Positions 46,373 through 55,191 of a stretch of 64,000 nucleotides of DNA are shown here, piece by piece (positions within the stretch are counted from its first letter, which is position 1; each line of letters starts with the position of its first letter). A program made the translations under genes and the position numbers. The stretch lies in assembly GCA_016806145.1 (NCBI GenBank), contig CP063166.1, positions 5,208,001-5,272,000 of the forward strand. Reading direction: 5' to 3'. The notes below the pieces were generated by a model. That model worked only from the letters and a program-made list of their open reading frames with translations, did not search any database and was not told the origin of the DNA. The stretch is from Variovorax paradoxus (lineage in GTDB: Bacteria > Pseudomonadota > Gammaproteobacteria > Burkholderiales > Burkholderiaceae_C).

Positions 46373-47058
46373 GCGCGCGGGCTGCCGGCGCGCGCCAGCG
46401 ACTGGGCGTCGACCACGTAGCCGATGCCGCGCACGGTGCGGATGTAGCCCTGGCCGATCTTGCGGCGCAGGTTCGAGATGTGGACCTCGAGCGAATTGCT
46501 GCCGATGCCCGGGCCGCCCGGCAGCACCTGTTCCTCCATCACGCGGCGCGTGACCACGCGGCCGGTGCGCTTGAGCAGCAGCGCGAGCAGGTCGAACTCG
46601 CAGCGCGAGAGCTCCACCTGCTGGCCGTCGACCAGCACGCCGCGCGTGGGCTCGTGCAGCGCCAGGCCGCGCATGCGGATGGTCTCGTCGTCGAAGCCGT
46701 AGCTGCGGCGCGCGAGCGCGCGCACGCGCGACAGCAGCTCGGCCAGCGCGAAGGGCTTGACCAGGTAGTCGTCGGCGCCGTCGTCGAGGCTGCGCAGCCG
46801 GTCGTTGAGCGCATCGCGCGCGCTCAGCACGAGCACCGGCAGGATCTGGCGTTCGCGGCGCAGCCGCAGCAGCAGATCGATGCCGTCGCCGTCGGGCAGG
46901 CCGAGGTCGAGCAGCACCATGTCGAAGGCACCGCTGTCGAGGGTGCGGATGGCGTCGTCGAGACGGCGCACCCAGACCACGTCCATGCCCTGGTTGGCGA
47001 GCGCGATGCGCACGCCGTTGCCGAGTTCGAGGTCGTCCTCCACGAGCAAAAGATTCAT
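46369..47058 (-). CDS. OmpR-family response regulator (QseB/PmrA type)
   Basis: 229 aa. The receiver begins MNLLLVEDDLELGNGV with phospho-acceptor D51 (MVLLDLGLPDGDG) and Lys in YLVKPFALAELLSR. The winged helix has LSRCEFDLLALLLKRTG and SNSLEVHISNLRRKIG with TVRGIGYVV. It should be activated by the kinase encoded next. Upstream, CTTCAG-N5-CTTCAT at 47129-47145 looks like a PmrA/QseB-type direct repeat, so autoregulation and control of the divergent hydrolase gene are plausible. Confidence 0.94.
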   Translation of the reverse strand: MNLLLVEDDLELGNGVRIALANQGMDVVWVRRLDDAIRTLDSGAFDMVLLDLGLPDGDGIDLLLRLRRERQILPVLVLSARDALNDRLRSLDDGADDYLVKPFALAELLSRVRALARRSYGFDDETIRMRGLALHEPTRGVLVDGQQVELSRCEFDLLALLLKRTGRVVTRRVMEEQVLPGGPGIGSNSLEVHISNLRRKIGQGYIRTVRGIGYVVDAQSLARAGSPRA

Positions 47059-47128
47059 GACAGTCTCCGTGCGGTGCGCCGCCCGGCACCTGGGGAGCCG
47101 GAAGTATCTGCCAAGCGGCCTTCGAAGA

Positions 47129-47145
47129 CTTCAGGATTCCTTCAT
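47129..47145. promoter_or_regulatory. Direct-repeat box (CTTCAG-N5-CTTCAT) of PmrA/QseB type
   Basis: Two hexamers with 11-bp spacing (one helix turn), in the gap between the regulator gene (start 47058) and the divergent hydrolase gene (start 47191). OmpR-type regulators of this group bind such tandem half-sites. Confidence 0.55.
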
Positions 47146-47190
47146 GAAGGCAACAGCCGCGCTTCAGGTCGGTTGCCCACACTGCGCGCC

Positions 47191-48318
47191 ATGCCCCGGT
47201 TCCATCCCCTCTTCTTCCCGCCGCGGCGCGCCTTCCTGCGCGCCGCGCTGGCCTGGCCCTCGGCCGTCTCGCTCTCGGGCCTCGGCGGCCTCGTCACCCT
47301 CGGCGGCTGCGGCGGCAGCAGCCATCCGGGCGGCCCGCCGGCCGGTGCGCCCGCCGGCCCGACCGTGGTGTCGGTGACCGACCGCCGCGTGAAGGTGGCG
47401 CACGAGGTCTCGCTGCACGTGCGCGACTGGCAATGCGACAACTGTCGCGGCCCGACCATCGTGCTGCTGCCCGGGCTGGGCGCCAATGCCTACGTCTTCG
47501 ACGGCCTGGCCCATGCGCTCGCGCCGCGTGCGCGCGTGATCGCGGTGAGCCGGCGCGGCTACGGCCAGTCGGACAAGCCGCTGCCGGTGCGCACCGCCAC
47601 CCAGTACTACGAGGTCGACACGCTGGTGGCCGACCTGCATGCGCTGCTCGACGGGCTCGGCCTCGACCGCGTGGTGCTCGCGGGCCATTCGATCGCGGGC
47701 AACGAGCTCACGCGCTTCGCGGGCCGGCATCCGCAGCGGGTGCGCGGGCTGGTCTACATCGATGCCACCTTCGACCCCACGCGCGACCCCGCCACCGGCG
47801 GCCTGCCCCTGCCCGACAACCGGCTGTTTCGCGAACCGGTGCCGCACGAGGAGGACGGCGCCTCGATGGAGGCGGCGCTCGCCTACGCGCGGCGCACCGT
47901 GCGCCACTGGTCGGCGCCGCTGGAGGCCAACCTGCGCGACCAGCTCGACCCGCAGCCCGACGGCAGCGTGCGCCTCAACACGCCCGCCGTCGTGGCCGCC
48001 GCGATGGAGACCGCGAGCCATGCCTTCTCGCCCGACTACGCGCCGGTGCGAGCGCCCGCTCTCGTCGTGACCGCCATGCCGGGCGACATCCGCGACATCT
48101 TCCCCGCGCTGCCCGAGACGCTGGACGCGGCCACGCTGAAGGATGCGGCGGCCTACCTGCGCGTGATCCGCTACGTGCGCGTCGACGACGCGGCCCGCCT
48201 CATGGCGGCACTGAAGACCCACCATCAGCTGGTGTTCGAGGACGCCTGCCACGGCGATTTCTTCATCGAACGCGAGGCCGAGCTGGTGCGCGCCATCGAG
48301 GCGATGCGCTGGGCCTGA
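47191..48318 (+). CDS. Alpha/beta hydrolase, probable lipoprotein
   Basis: 375 aa from ATG 47191. The N-terminus carries RR (RRAFLRAAL) and a hydrophobic stretch ending LVTLGGCGGSS, giving a Tat-like signal with a lipobox (Cys40). The fold shows LLPGLGANAYVFDGLA (oxyanion region), the nucleophile elbow LAGHSIAGN with Ser167, and the catalytic His in DACHGDFFI near the C-terminus. Substrate unknown; esterase or epoxide-hydrolase-like activities are possible. It is divergent from the QseB/PmrA-like regulator and shares its upstream gap. Confidence 0.85.
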   Translation: MPRFHPLFFPPRRAFLRAALAWPSAVSLSGLGGLVTLGGCGGSSHPGGPPAGAPAGPTVVSVTDRRVKVAHEVSLHVRDWQCDNCRGPTIVLLPGLGANAYVFDGLAHALAPRARVIAVSRRGYGQSDKPLPVRTATQYYEVDTLVADLHALLDGLGLDRVVLAGHSIAGNELTRFAGRHPQRVRGLVYIDATFDPTRDPATGGLPLPDNRLFREPVPHEEDGASMEAALAYARRTVRHWSAPLEANLRDQLDPQPDGSVRLNTPAVVAAAMETASHAFSPDYAPVRAPALVVTAMPGDIRDIFPALPETLDAATLKDAAAYLRVIRYVRVDDAARLMAALKTHHQLVFEDACHGDFFIEREAELVRAIEAMRWA

Positions 48319-48334
48319 GGGCCGGCCGGTGGCG

Positions 48335-49216
48335 TCAATTCGGCGCGCGCAGCAACTTGATCAGCGCGGCCAGCTCCTCGCCGCCGAGCCCCGCGGCATC
48401 GGCGCGCTGGAACAGGCCGGCCGCGAAGGCCGGGAACTCGCTGTTGATGCCGCTCTCGCGCGCCGTCTGCAGGATGCGCTGCGTGGCCTCGACCGAGATC
48501 CGCATCGGGCTCTGCGAGATCTGGAAGTCGCCCGACTGGATGACCGCGCCCTCGTGCAGCAGGAAGGCCGCGAAGGTCGGCATGATGCCCGCGACGATGC
48601 GCCCGAACTCGGCCACGTCGAAGCCTTCCGACTCGGCCACGCGCGCGCCGTGCAGGAAGCCCAGCATGGTGCCGTAGATGGTCGAGAGCGTGGCGAGGTC
48701 CATGGCCGCGGCGTTGCTGATCTTCTCGCCGAGGTAGACGATGCCGCCGCCGAGCACCGCGAGCAGCGGCTCGGCGGAGCGGAACACCTGCTCGTCGCCC
48801 GACATCAGGATCGGCGTGTCGCCCTGGCCCATCTGCTCGGGCGCGGCCTGGATCGCGCCCTCGAGGAAGGTGGCGCCGTGGCGCTGCGCCCAGGCCTGCG
48901 CATCGCGCGCATCCTGGGGGCTGCCGGTCGTGAGCTGCACCAGCAGCCGGCCGTCCATCGCGGCGGCCACGCCCTCGGCGCCGAGGATCGCATCGGCCGC
49001 GCGGTAGTCGTGGACGCACATCAGCACCACGCGGCTCGCGCGCACCGCTGCGGCGGCGCTGTCGGCCAGCACCGCACGCCGCGCGACCCGCGGCGCGGCC
49101 TTGTCGGCGCTGCGGTTCCAGACCGTGACTTCGTGACCCTGCGCGAGGTAGAGGCGCGCGATGGTGGCGCCCATCGCGCCGAGGCCGATGACGGCGATCT
49201 CCTGCTTGCTGCTCAT
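48335..49216 (-). CDS. NAD(P)-binding oxidoreductase, imine-reductase-like
   Basis: 293 aa from ATG 49216; the longer frame adds 38 residues read from the operator region. The N-terminal Rossmann motif is VIGLGAMGATIARLYL. The second half, YLGEKISNAAAMDLATLSTI then GTMLGFLHGARVAES, resembles the inter-domain helix and C-terminal domain of imine reductases and beta-hydroxyacid dehydrogenase relatives. It should reduce an imine or oxidise a hydroxyacid with NAD(P)H. It is divergent from an HxlR-type regulator with a clear operator between, so it is probably induced by a reactive substrate. Confidence 0.82.
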   Translation of the reverse strand: MSSKQEIAVIGLGAMGATIARLYLAQGHEVTVWNRSADKAAPRVARRAVLADSAAAAVRASRVVLMCVHDYRAADAILGAEGVAAAMDGRLLVQLTTGSPQDARDAQAWAQRHGATFLEGAIQAAPEQMGQGDTPILMSGDEQVFRSAEPLLAVLGGGIVYLGEKISNAAAMDLATLSTIYGTMLGFLHGARVAESEGFDVAEFGRIVAGIMPTFAAFLLHEGAVIQSGDFQISQSPMRISVEATQRILQTARESGINSEFPAFAAGLFQRADAAGLGGEELAALIKLLRAPN

Positions 49217-49274
49217 GGAATGTTCCGGATGATTGAAGATGGCTGCATCGTAGAAATCCCACCTCCCGATGGTC

Positions 49275-49301
49275 AAGTACCTACGATAAAGTGCGGTACT
49301 T
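49275..49301. promoter_or_regulatory. Inverted-repeat operator for the HxlR-type regulator
   Basis: AAGTACC (49275-49281) and GGTACTT (49295-49301) form a perfect 7-bp inverted repeat with a 13-bp spacer, between the divergent oxidoreductase (start 49216) and HxlR (start 49329) genes. HxlR/DUF24 dimers bind sites of this form. Confidence 0.65.
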
Positions 49302-49328
49302 ACCAAAACGACAGTATTGGAGAATGGC

Positions 49329-49688
49329 ATGGCAGCGAAGAAGCCTTACGTCTGCGGCATCGGCCCCGCGTTCGAGGTCATCGGCGGCAAATGGAAGGCA
49401 CTGATCCTCTGGGAGCTGCACCTGCAGCCGCGCCGCTTCGGCGAGCTGCGGCGCTTGTTGCCGGGCATCAGCGAGAAGATGCTGATCCAGCAGCTGCGCG
49501 AGCTCGAGACCGACGGCGTCGTCGCGCGCGAGGTGTTCCACGAAGTGCCGCCGCGCGTCGAGTATTCGGAGACCAAGCTGGGCGCCACGCTCAACGCGGC
49601 GCTCGGCCCGCTCGCCGATTGGGGCGACCGCTACGCCAAGCGCGTGGAGGCGGCGCGCAAGCAGTCGGAAGCGGCCAAACGGGGCTGA
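49329..49688 (+). CDS. HxlR-family regulator
   Basis: 119 aa, from the ATG at 49329 with GGAGAA upstream. The winged HTH of the HxlR/DUF24 family is shown by YVCGIGPAFEVIGGKWKALI, FGELRRLLPGISEKMLIQQL and VAREVFHEVPPRVEYSETKLG (parts). The Cys at position 9, near the N-terminus, is the usual thiol or aldehyde sensor of the family. It probably controls the divergent imine-reductase-like gene, and perhaps the serine hydrolase gene 10 bp downstream on the same strand. Confidence 0.92.
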   Translation: MAAKKPYVCGIGPAFEVIGGKWKALILWELHLQPRRFGELRRLLPGISEKMLIQQLRELETDGVVAREVFHEVPPRVEYSETKLGATLNAALGPLADWGDRYAKRVEAARKQSEAAKRG

Positions 49689-49698
49689 GGGAGATCGG

Positions 49699-50898
49699 AT
49701 GACACCGACGCTGAACGACCCGGCGCGCCGCAACGCGCTGGCCACGATGATCGCGATGGCACTGCCCTGGGGCAGCGCGCGGGCCGACGCGGGCTGCGCG
49801 GCCGGCGCCGCCTATGCCGGCCCGCCGCGGCGCTCCGCGCCCGATGCCATCTGGCAGCGCGACTTCGGCCGCGCGATCGACGGCGAGCTGCCCGCCGACT
49901 TGCAGCAGAGCCTCGGCGATGCGCTCGACAGGATGCTGCAGCACGTGCCGGCCGCGAGCGTGGCGGTCGCGATCCCCGGCGAGGGCAACTGGCGGGCGAC
50001 CCGCGGCCTGGCGCGCACCGAGCCGCGCGAGCCGGTGCGGCCCGACCAGGGCTTCCAAGTCGCGAGCACCGCCAAGACGCTGACCGCCACCATCGTGCTG
50101 CAGCTCGTGGAGGAACGCCGGCTCGCGCTCGGCGACAGCATCGAGCGCTGGTTCCCCGAGGCGCCCAACGCCGGGCTCGTCACCATCGAGCACCTGCTGC
50201 GCCACACCAGCGGCCTCGTGAGCTTCAATGCGCTGCCCGACTTCGGCACGCAGTACCGGCCGCCCGCGGAGATCATCGCCATGGGCCTCGCGCAGAAGCC
50301 GCAGTTCTGCCCCGGCACGAACTGGAGCTACAGCAACACCGGCTACGCGATGCTCGGCACCATCGTCGAGCGGCTCGAGGGCGCGTCCTTCGAGCAGGTG
50401 CTGACGAAGCGGCTGATCGGCCCGCTCGCGCTCACGCACACGGCGATGCGCCGGCCCGGCGTCGAACTGCCCGTGGTCAGCGGCCACGCGGCCGGCCGGC
50501 CGGTCGAGGCGCCCGACCAGTACGCCACGCCCCATGCCGCGGGCGCGCTGGCCTCGACCGCGGGCGATCTCGTGCGCTTCTGGCATGCGCTGCTCGGCGG
50601 CCGGGTGCTGCCGCCGGCCACGGTGCGGCGCATGTTCGTCGACATGCCCGCGATGCTCGGCCCCTACGGCGGCGGCAATGCCTCGTACGGCATGGGCGTG
50701 CAGCTCTACGACGTGCCCGACGGGCCGGGCCTGATGCTGGGCCACAGCGGCGGCATCGAGGGCTTCACGAGCGTGGTCGCCTACGTGCCGGCCGACGACC
50801 TCTACGTCGCCGTGTCGTTCAACGAGAAGAAGGTGCCGGCCGAGGCCGGCCTGTGGTCGCTGCTGCGCGCGGTGCGGGCCTGGCGCGTGCTGCGCTGA
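49699..50898 (+). CDS. Exported serine hydrolase (beta-lactamase / class C type)
   Basis: 399 aa. A signal peptide (about 1-30, ALATMIAMALPWGSARADAG) directs export. The penicillin-recognising fold is shown by S123-T-A-K126 (VASTAKTLTA), Y211-S-N213 (NWSYSNTGYAMLG) and GHSGG near the C-terminus in place of KTG. The class includes esterases and peptidases as well as beta-lactamases; the HSG triad favours a hydrolase other than a true beta-lactamase. It follows the HxlR gene by 10 bp and may be co-transcribed with it. Confidence 0.88.
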   Translation: MTPTLNDPARRNALATMIAMALPWGSARADAGCAAGAAYAGPPRRSAPDAIWQRDFGRAIDGELPADLQQSLGDALDRMLQHVPAASVAVAIPGEGNWRATRGLARTEPREPVRPDQGFQVASTAKTLTATIVLQLVEERRLALGDSIERWFPEAPNAGLVTIEHLLRHTSGLVSFNALPDFGTQYRPPAEIIAMGLAQKPQFCPGTNWSYSNTGYAMLGTIVERLEGASFEQVLTKRLIGPLALTHTAMRRPGVELPVVSGHAAGRPVEAPDQYATPHAAGALASTAGDLVRFWHALLGGRVLPPATVRRMFVDMPAMLGPYGGGNASYGMGVQLYDVPDGPGLMLGHSGGIEGFTSVVAYVPADDLYVAVSFNEKKVPAEAGLWSLLRAVRAWRVLR

Positions 50899-50900
50899 GC

Positions 50901-51302
50901 CTAGTCGGCCCAGCGGGTCTGGATCTCGGTCTTCACCTCGGTCATGAGCTTGTGCACCGGGCACTTGCCCGCCACGCGCAGCAACTCGTCGCGCTGCGCA
51001 TCGCTGAGGTTGCCGCTCACGCGCAGCGTGGAGTCGAGCCGGTAGACGCCCTTGCGCTCCTCGCTGTCGTCGCGGTCGACCACGACCTCGATGTCCTCGA
51101 CCGGAATGCCCTTGCGGCGCGCGTAGATCAGCACGGTGAGCGCCTTGCAGGCGGCCAGCGAGGCGTCGTAGAGGTCGTGCGGCTCGGGGCCCTCGTCGTT
51201 GCCACCGCCGGCCGGCGAGGCATCGACGGCGATCTCGTGGTCGCGGATCTTGAGGATGTGGCGCGTGCCGGTGGTGCCGTCGCGGCGGATCGAGATGCTC
51301 AT
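50901..51302 (-). CDS. OsmC-family peroxide reductase-like protein
   Basis: 133 aa, the usual short OsmC length. The two redox cysteines are Cys52 (LAACKALTV) and Cys114 (AGKCPVHKLM), as expected for thiol-dependent reduction of organic hydroperoxides. The N-terminus MSISIRRDGTTGTRHILKI and RVSGNLSDAQRDELLRVAGK are typical of the YhfA-like branch. It is cytoplasmic. It is followed on the same strand, upstream in sequence, by a GNAT gene 28 bp away; the pair may be one transcript. Confidence 0.9.
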   Translation of the reverse strand: MSISIRRDGTTGTRHILKIRDHEIAVDASPAGGGNDEGPEPHDLYDASLAACKALTVLIYARRKGIPVEDIEVVVDRDDSEERKGVYRLDSTLRVSGNLSDAQRDELLRVAGKCPVHKLMTEVKTEIQTRWAD

Positions 51303-51330
51303 GGCGGTGTCCTTGGGGTGGAGGAAAGGG

Positions 51331-51813
51331 TCAGGAAATCAGCGGCTTCATGTAGAGGATGGTCGTGAAGCCGCTGTGCCATTCGAGGTCGGGATAGCGG
51401 TCGGCCTCGCGATAACCGAGCGCGAGGTAGAAGCCCTGGCTCGCGGTGTTGAAGGTGTCGGTCTCGAGCCGTGCGAGTTCGATGCCGTCGGCGCGCATGC
51501 CGGCTTCGGCGAAGGCCATGAGCGCGCGCGCGATGCCCTTGCGCCGATGCGTCGCGGGCACGTGCAGCGCCTGCACGAAGTCGCGCTGCCAGTGGACCAT
51601 GCCGACCACCTCGCCATCGATCTCGGCGACGAAGAACTCGGGCCCCATTTCGTCGATGTAGCCCACGGGCTCGCCGCTCTCACGGTAGCCGCGCGCGGCC
51701 TCGGACGTGAGCTGCGGCAGCCAGGTGCTCGCGAAGGTGTCGTCGAGGATGGCCTTGACGGCGTCGAAGTCGTCGAGGCGCCAGGGGCGGATGGTGATCG
51801 GGTCGGGGGACAT
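51331..51813 (-). CDS. GNAT-family acetyltransferase
   Basis: 160 aa. The GNAT core is clear: the central strand FFVAEIDGEVVGMVHWQRDF, then the acetyl-CoA loop HVPATHRRKGIARALMAFAE (R/Q-x-x-G-x-G/A at about 96-101) and a C-terminal GFYLALGYREADRYPD. Substrate unknown. It opens with SPDPITIRPWRLDDFDAVKA, the usual start of stand-alone GNATs. It lies 28 bp before the OsmC gene and 24 bp after the Lrp-type regulator gene on the same strand. Confidence 0.9.
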   Translation of the reverse strand: MSPDPITIRPWRLDDFDAVKAILDDTFASTWLPQLTSEAARGYRESGEPVGYIDEMGPEFFVAEIDGEVVGMVHWQRDFVQALHVPATHRRKGIARALMAFAEAGMRADGIELARLETDTFNTASQGFYLALGYREADRYPDLEWHSGFTTILYMKPLIS

Positions 51814-51837
51814 GGGCGCGCGATGGTAGCCCTGCCT

Positions 51838-52311
51838 TCAGCGGTCGGTGGCGAGCATCAGGGTTTCCTTGATCTCCTCCATCACGACGTAGCTGTGCGA
51901 CTCGGCCGCCACCGGCAGCTTCTTGAGGATGTCGCCGAGCAGGTGGCGGTATTCGCTCATGCCGCTCAGGCGCGCCTTCACGAGGTAGTCGAAGCTGCCC
52001 GACACGAGGTGGCATTCGAGCACCTCGGGCATGTGCAGCAGCTCCTGCTTGACCTTGTCGAACACGTCGCCCGACTTGGCCGAGAGCTTGATCTCGACGA
52101 ACACCAGAAGCGTCTTGCCCAGCGCCTCGGGCGACACGCGCGCGTGGTAGCCGCTGATGACGCCGTCGCGCTCCATGCGCTTCACGCGCTCGGCGCAGGG
52201 CGAGGCCGACAGGCCGATGCGCTCGGCCAGTTCGGTCATGGAAATGCGGCCCTGGCGCTGCAGCAGGTCGAGGATCTTGCGGTCGATTCGGTCGAGCTCG
52301 GGCACTTTCAC
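51838..52311 (-). CDS. Lrp/AsnC-family regulator, probably of dadA
   Basis: 157 aa. The N-terminal HTH has LDRIDRKILDLLQRQGRISM and LSASPCAERVKRMERDGVI. The RAM effector domain (about 70-150) has LVFVEIKLSAKSGDVFDKV, ECHLVSGSFDYLVKARL and VVMEEIKET. Lrp-type regulators bind amino acids; beside dadA this corresponds to DadR/BkdR-like control by alanine. It is divergent from dadA with a 123-bp gap that holds a 13-bp palindrome. Likely also autoregulated. Confidence 0.93.
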   Translation of the reverse strand: MKVPELDRIDRKILDLLQRQGRISMTELAERIGLSASPCAERVKRMERDGVISGYHARVSPEALGKTLLVFVEIKLSAKSGDVFDKVKQELLHMPEVLECHLVSGSFDYLVKARLSGMSEYRHLLGDILKKLPVAAESHSYVVMEEIKETLMLATDR

Positions 52312-52370
52312 TCCGCGCGGCGCATAGGAAGGTTCTACACAGGGAATTCCGCTGCCGAACGCTTGAAAAC

Positions 52371-52383
52371 AGTGGAATCCACT
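52371..52383. promoter_or_regulatory. Candidate Lrp-type operator upstream of dadA
   Basis: AGTGGA-A-TCCACT is a perfect 13-bp palindrome in the Lrp-dadA gap; GGAATTCC at 52343-52350 is a second palindromic element one to three turns away. The gap is AT-richer towards dadA (GCATAAATTCTTGCTATTCC). Confidence 0.5.
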
Positions 52384-52434
52384 TCATTCTGACGCATAAA
52401 TTCTTGCTATTCCATTCGAATCAGCGGAAACACC

Positions 52435-53736
52435 ATGAAAGTCATCGTTCTGGGCGGCGGCGTGATCGGCACCACCACGGCCTACTACCTCGCGCGCTCG
52501 GGCGCCGATGTCACCCTGCTCGACCGGCAGGCCGGTCCGGCCGAGGAAACCAGCTTTGGCAACGCGGGCCAGGTGTCGCCCGGCTACTCCACGCCCTGGG
52601 CCGCGCCCGGCATTCCGCTGAAGGCGATCAAGTGGATGTTCCAGCAGCATGCGCCGCTGTCGATCCGCCCCGACGGCACGCTGTTCCAGCTGCGCTGGAT
52701 GGCGCAGATGCTGCGCAACTGCTCGCCCGAGCGCTATGCGATCAACAAGGAACGCATGATGCGCGTGGCCGAGTACAGCCGCGGCTGCCTGCAGGCGCTG
52801 CGCGCCGAGACCGGCCTGCAGTACGAGCAGCGCACCGGCGGCACCCTGCAGCTGTTCCGCACCCAGGCGCAGCTCGACGCGGTGCAGCGCGACATCGCGG
52901 TGCTCGAGGAATGCGGCGTGCCCTACGAACTGCTCGACCGCGATGCGCTGGCACGCGTCGAACCCGCGCTGGCCGGCGCGCGCGACCGCCTCGCGGGCGG
53001 CCTGCGGCTGCCCAACGACGAGACCGGCGACTGCCACCTGTTCACGCGCGGCCTGGCCGAGATCGCACGCGGCCTGGGCGTGGACTTCCGCTTCGGCCAG
53101 GGCATCGAGGCGCTCGAGACCGAGGGCGGCCGCATCAGCGGCGTGCGCACCACGGCCGGCAAGGTGCTCACGGCCGACCGCTACGTGATGGCCTTCGGCA
53201 GCTATTCGCGCGCGGCCATCGCCTCGCTGGGCCTCGACATTCCCGTCTACCCGGTCAAGGGCTATTCGCTCACGGTGCCGCTGATCGCCGAAGCGCTGGC
53301 GCCGCAGTCGACCGTGCTCGACGAGACCTACAAGGTGGCCGTCACGCGCTTCGACAACCGCATCCGCGTGGGCGGCATGGCCGAGCTCTCGGGCTTCGAC
53401 CTGCGCCTGAACCCCGCCCGCCGCGCCACGCTCGAGAAGGTGGTGAGCGACCTGTTCCCGGGCGGCGACCTGCCGCGCGCGAGCTTCTGGACCGGCCTGC
53501 GCCCGATGACGCCCGACAGCACCCCGATCGTCGGCGCCACGCGCTATCCGAACCTGTTCCTCAACACCGGCCACGGCACCCTGGGCTGGACCATGGCCTG
53601 CGGCTCGGGCAAGCTGATCTCCGACATCGTGACCGGCCAGCGGCCCGAGATCCGTACCGACGGGCTCGCGATGGACCGCTACGAAGAGGGCCGTTCGCGC
53701 ACCGCGCGGCCGAGCACCTCGCCGGCCGCGGCCTGA
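52435..53736 (+). CDS. dadA: D-amino acid dehydrogenase small subunit
   Basis: 433 aa, the standard DadA length. The FAD motif is [20 protein letters not shown], followed by [23 protein letters not shown] typical of DadA (parts). The C-terminal [17 protein letters not shown] and [16 protein letters not shown] complete the FAD/substrate site. It oxidatively deaminates D-amino acids, chiefly D-alanine, passing electrons to the respiratory chain. No alanine racemase gene is adjacent. It converges on the Rieske oxygenase gene, the stops being one base apart. The last ~15 residues are a low-complexity tail. Confidence 0.95.
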   Translation: MKVIVLGGGVIGTTTAYYLARSGADVTLLDRQAGPAEETSFGNAGQVSPGYSTPWAAPGIPLKAIKWMFQQHAPLSIRPDGTLFQLRWMAQMLRNCSPERYAINKERMMRVAEYSRGCLQALRAETGLQYEQRTGGTLQLFRTQAQLDAVQRDIAVLEECGVPYELLDRDALARVEPALAGARDRLAGGLRLPNDETGDCHLFTRGLAEIARGLGVDFRFGQGIEALETEGGRISGVRTTAGKVLTADRYVMAFGSYSRAAIASLGLDIPVYPVKGYSLTVPLIAEALAPQSTVLDETYKVAVTRFDNRIRVGGMAELSGFDLRLNPARRATLEKVVSDLFPGGDLPRASFWTGLRPMTPDSTPIVGATRYPNLFLNTGHGTLGWTMACGSGKLISDIVTGQRPEIRTDGLAMDRYEEGRSRTARPSTSPAAA

Positions 53737-53737
53737 A

Positions 53738-54817
53738 TCAGGCCGCCTTCGCGACCGGCACCGCGGCCTCCATGCCGCGGTACACCTCGGCCTCGCCGTG
53801 CCGCGCGAGCAGCTGCATCAGGTGCTTGCGGATCAGCATGCCCGGGCGGTCCGATTCCATCGAGTACTCGACGCCGCGCCGGCGCGTGTCGACCAGCGCA
53901 TCGGGGTCGGTCGACTCGAGGATGTCCTTGTCCTCGCGCGTGATCTCGTCGTCGAAGGCGATCAGCATCGCGGCCGGGCAGTCGGCCTCGGTGTCGTTGC
54001 GGAACAGCCATTGGCACAGCTGCATGCGGTGGTCGTCGATCGGCGTGAAGCAGTTGATGATGATGTGGCGGATGCCGCTCGGGTACTCGATGTCGAGGCG
54101 GCGCGAGAACGGCAGGAAATAGGCGTTGCGCATGTGGCGCGTGGTGATGGGGTCCCTCACGCCGCTGATCGCGTGGAATTTCTCGGGATTGGTCGCCTCG
54201 ATGACGGTCTCGGCGTAGAAGCCGGCCTCGTTCTCGACCAGCTCGTACTTGCTCGGCTTCGGGCTCGCGGCCACGCCGAAGGTGGCGCGGTGCACGAAGC
54301 TGAAGTGCGAGTTGTCGAAGGAGTTCTCGAGCGCGCGCAGCGGGCTGGTCTGCCACTCCTCGTGGAACTGGAAGATGGTGCGGTAGCCGGGATCGTCGAA
54401 CTCGGGGATCGCGGGGATGTCGGCGATCGGCTCCTCGAGCGCGACCCACGCGTAGCCATGGCGCGCCGTGCAGCGGTAGGCCGTGGTGCGGTAGTCGGGC
54501 GAAATGGGCCGCTCGGGCTCGTGCTGCGGAATACGGATGACCTGGCCGCCGCGGTCGTAGGTCCAGCCGTGGTAGCCGCACTGGATCGCGCCCTGAGCGC
54601 AGGCCTGGCCGGCAGCATCGACGCACCAGCCCTTGGAGAGCTTCGCGGTGCGGTGGCAGCAGCGGTCGCGCAGCGCGGCCGGCTGGCCCTCGGCGTCGAG
54701 GAAGAGAACGATGTCCTCGCCGAGCAGCCGGAAGGGCTTGGGCCCCTGGGCGAGGTCGGTGAGCGGCATGACGGCATGCCAGAACTTGCGGAAGACGGGT
54801 TGACGGGTGACGAGCAT
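53738..54817 (-). CDS. Rieske non-heme iron oxygenase, alpha subunit
   Basis: 359 aa from ATG 54817 (AAGGAG upstream). The Rieske 2Fe-2S ligands are C53-C54-H55 and C80-G-Y-H83. The mononuclear iron site is D168-N-S-H171-F-S-F-V-H176 (NSFDNSHFSFVH), with the third ligand probably in the DDEITREDKDILES region. The size resembles VanA- and NdmA-type oxygenases that act with a separate reductase, often on O- or N-methyl groups. No reductase gene lies near. It is divergent from an ABC receptor/deaminase/UreD series whose promoter mirrors its own. Confidence 0.92.
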   Translation of the reverse strand: MLVTRQPVFRKFWHAVMPLTDLAQGPKPFRLLGEDIVLFLDAEGQPAALRDRCCHRTAKLSKGWCVDAAGQACAQGAIQCGYHGWTYDRGGQVIRIPQHEPERPISPDYRTTAYRCTARHGYAWVALEEPIADIPAIPEFDDPGYRTIFQFHEEWQTSPLRALENSFDNSHFSFVHRATFGVAASPKPSKYELVENEAGFYAETVIEATNPEKFHAISGVRDPITTRHMRNAYFLPFSRRLDIEYPSGIRHIIINCFTPIDDHRMQLCQWLFRNDTEADCPAAMLIAFDDEITREDKDILESTDPDALVDTRRRGVEYSMESDRPGMLIRKHLMQLLARHGEAEVYRGMEAAVPVAKAA

Positions 54818-54854
54818 GGGCGGACTCCTTCTGAGGTCGTGTGGGACGAACTGA

Positions 54855-55123
54855 AAGAGCAATTTCCCACCCCGTGCCGGACCGCGATGGCGCGATGACG
54901 ATGGGGCTGAACGCTTCTACTCTGCGCAAGCTGCCTTGCAAATTGCGCGCCCGGATTGTTGCGCGGCGCGCGTGCCCTGCCAACCCCCGCCGCCCCTGCC
55001 CGGCCCCAGCGCAAAACCCAAGGCGCCGAGCCCTTGGCATGCCTTCTGCTTGATCGAAGCCAAGAGTAGAAGCGTTCAGCAGCGCACGCACCACGAACGT
55101 GCGCCCGCCCGGAAATTGCTCTT
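54855..55123. promoter_or_regulatory. Mirror-image divergent promoter module
   Basis: The 374-bp gap (54818-55191) has two nested perfect inverted repeats: AAGAGCAATTTCC (54855-54867) with GGAAATTGCTCTT (55111-55123), and GCTGAACGCTTCTACTCT (54906-54923) with its complement (55063-55080). So each divergent gene has the same two elements in the same order upstream, 38 bp apart towards the Rieske gene and 30 bp towards the receptor gene. The centres of both pairs coincide within 4 bp. Shared control by one regulator is likely. Confidence 0.85.
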
Positions 55124-55191
55124 GAAATGCCCGCCGCCCTCTTTGCCAAGAGGGCGACCGGATTCAAGAACCGAAGATTCCGAGGCTTCCC

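Noticed and set aside
49699..50898. Serine hydrolase as an antibiotic-resistance beta-lactamase
   Set aside because: The third motif is HSG, not KTG, and the length and context fit an exported esterase/peptidase-type relative.
55111..55123. GGAAATTGCTC as a sigma-54 promoter
   Set aside because: The GG and GC elements are five bases apart, not ten, so it does not fit the -24/-12 pattern.
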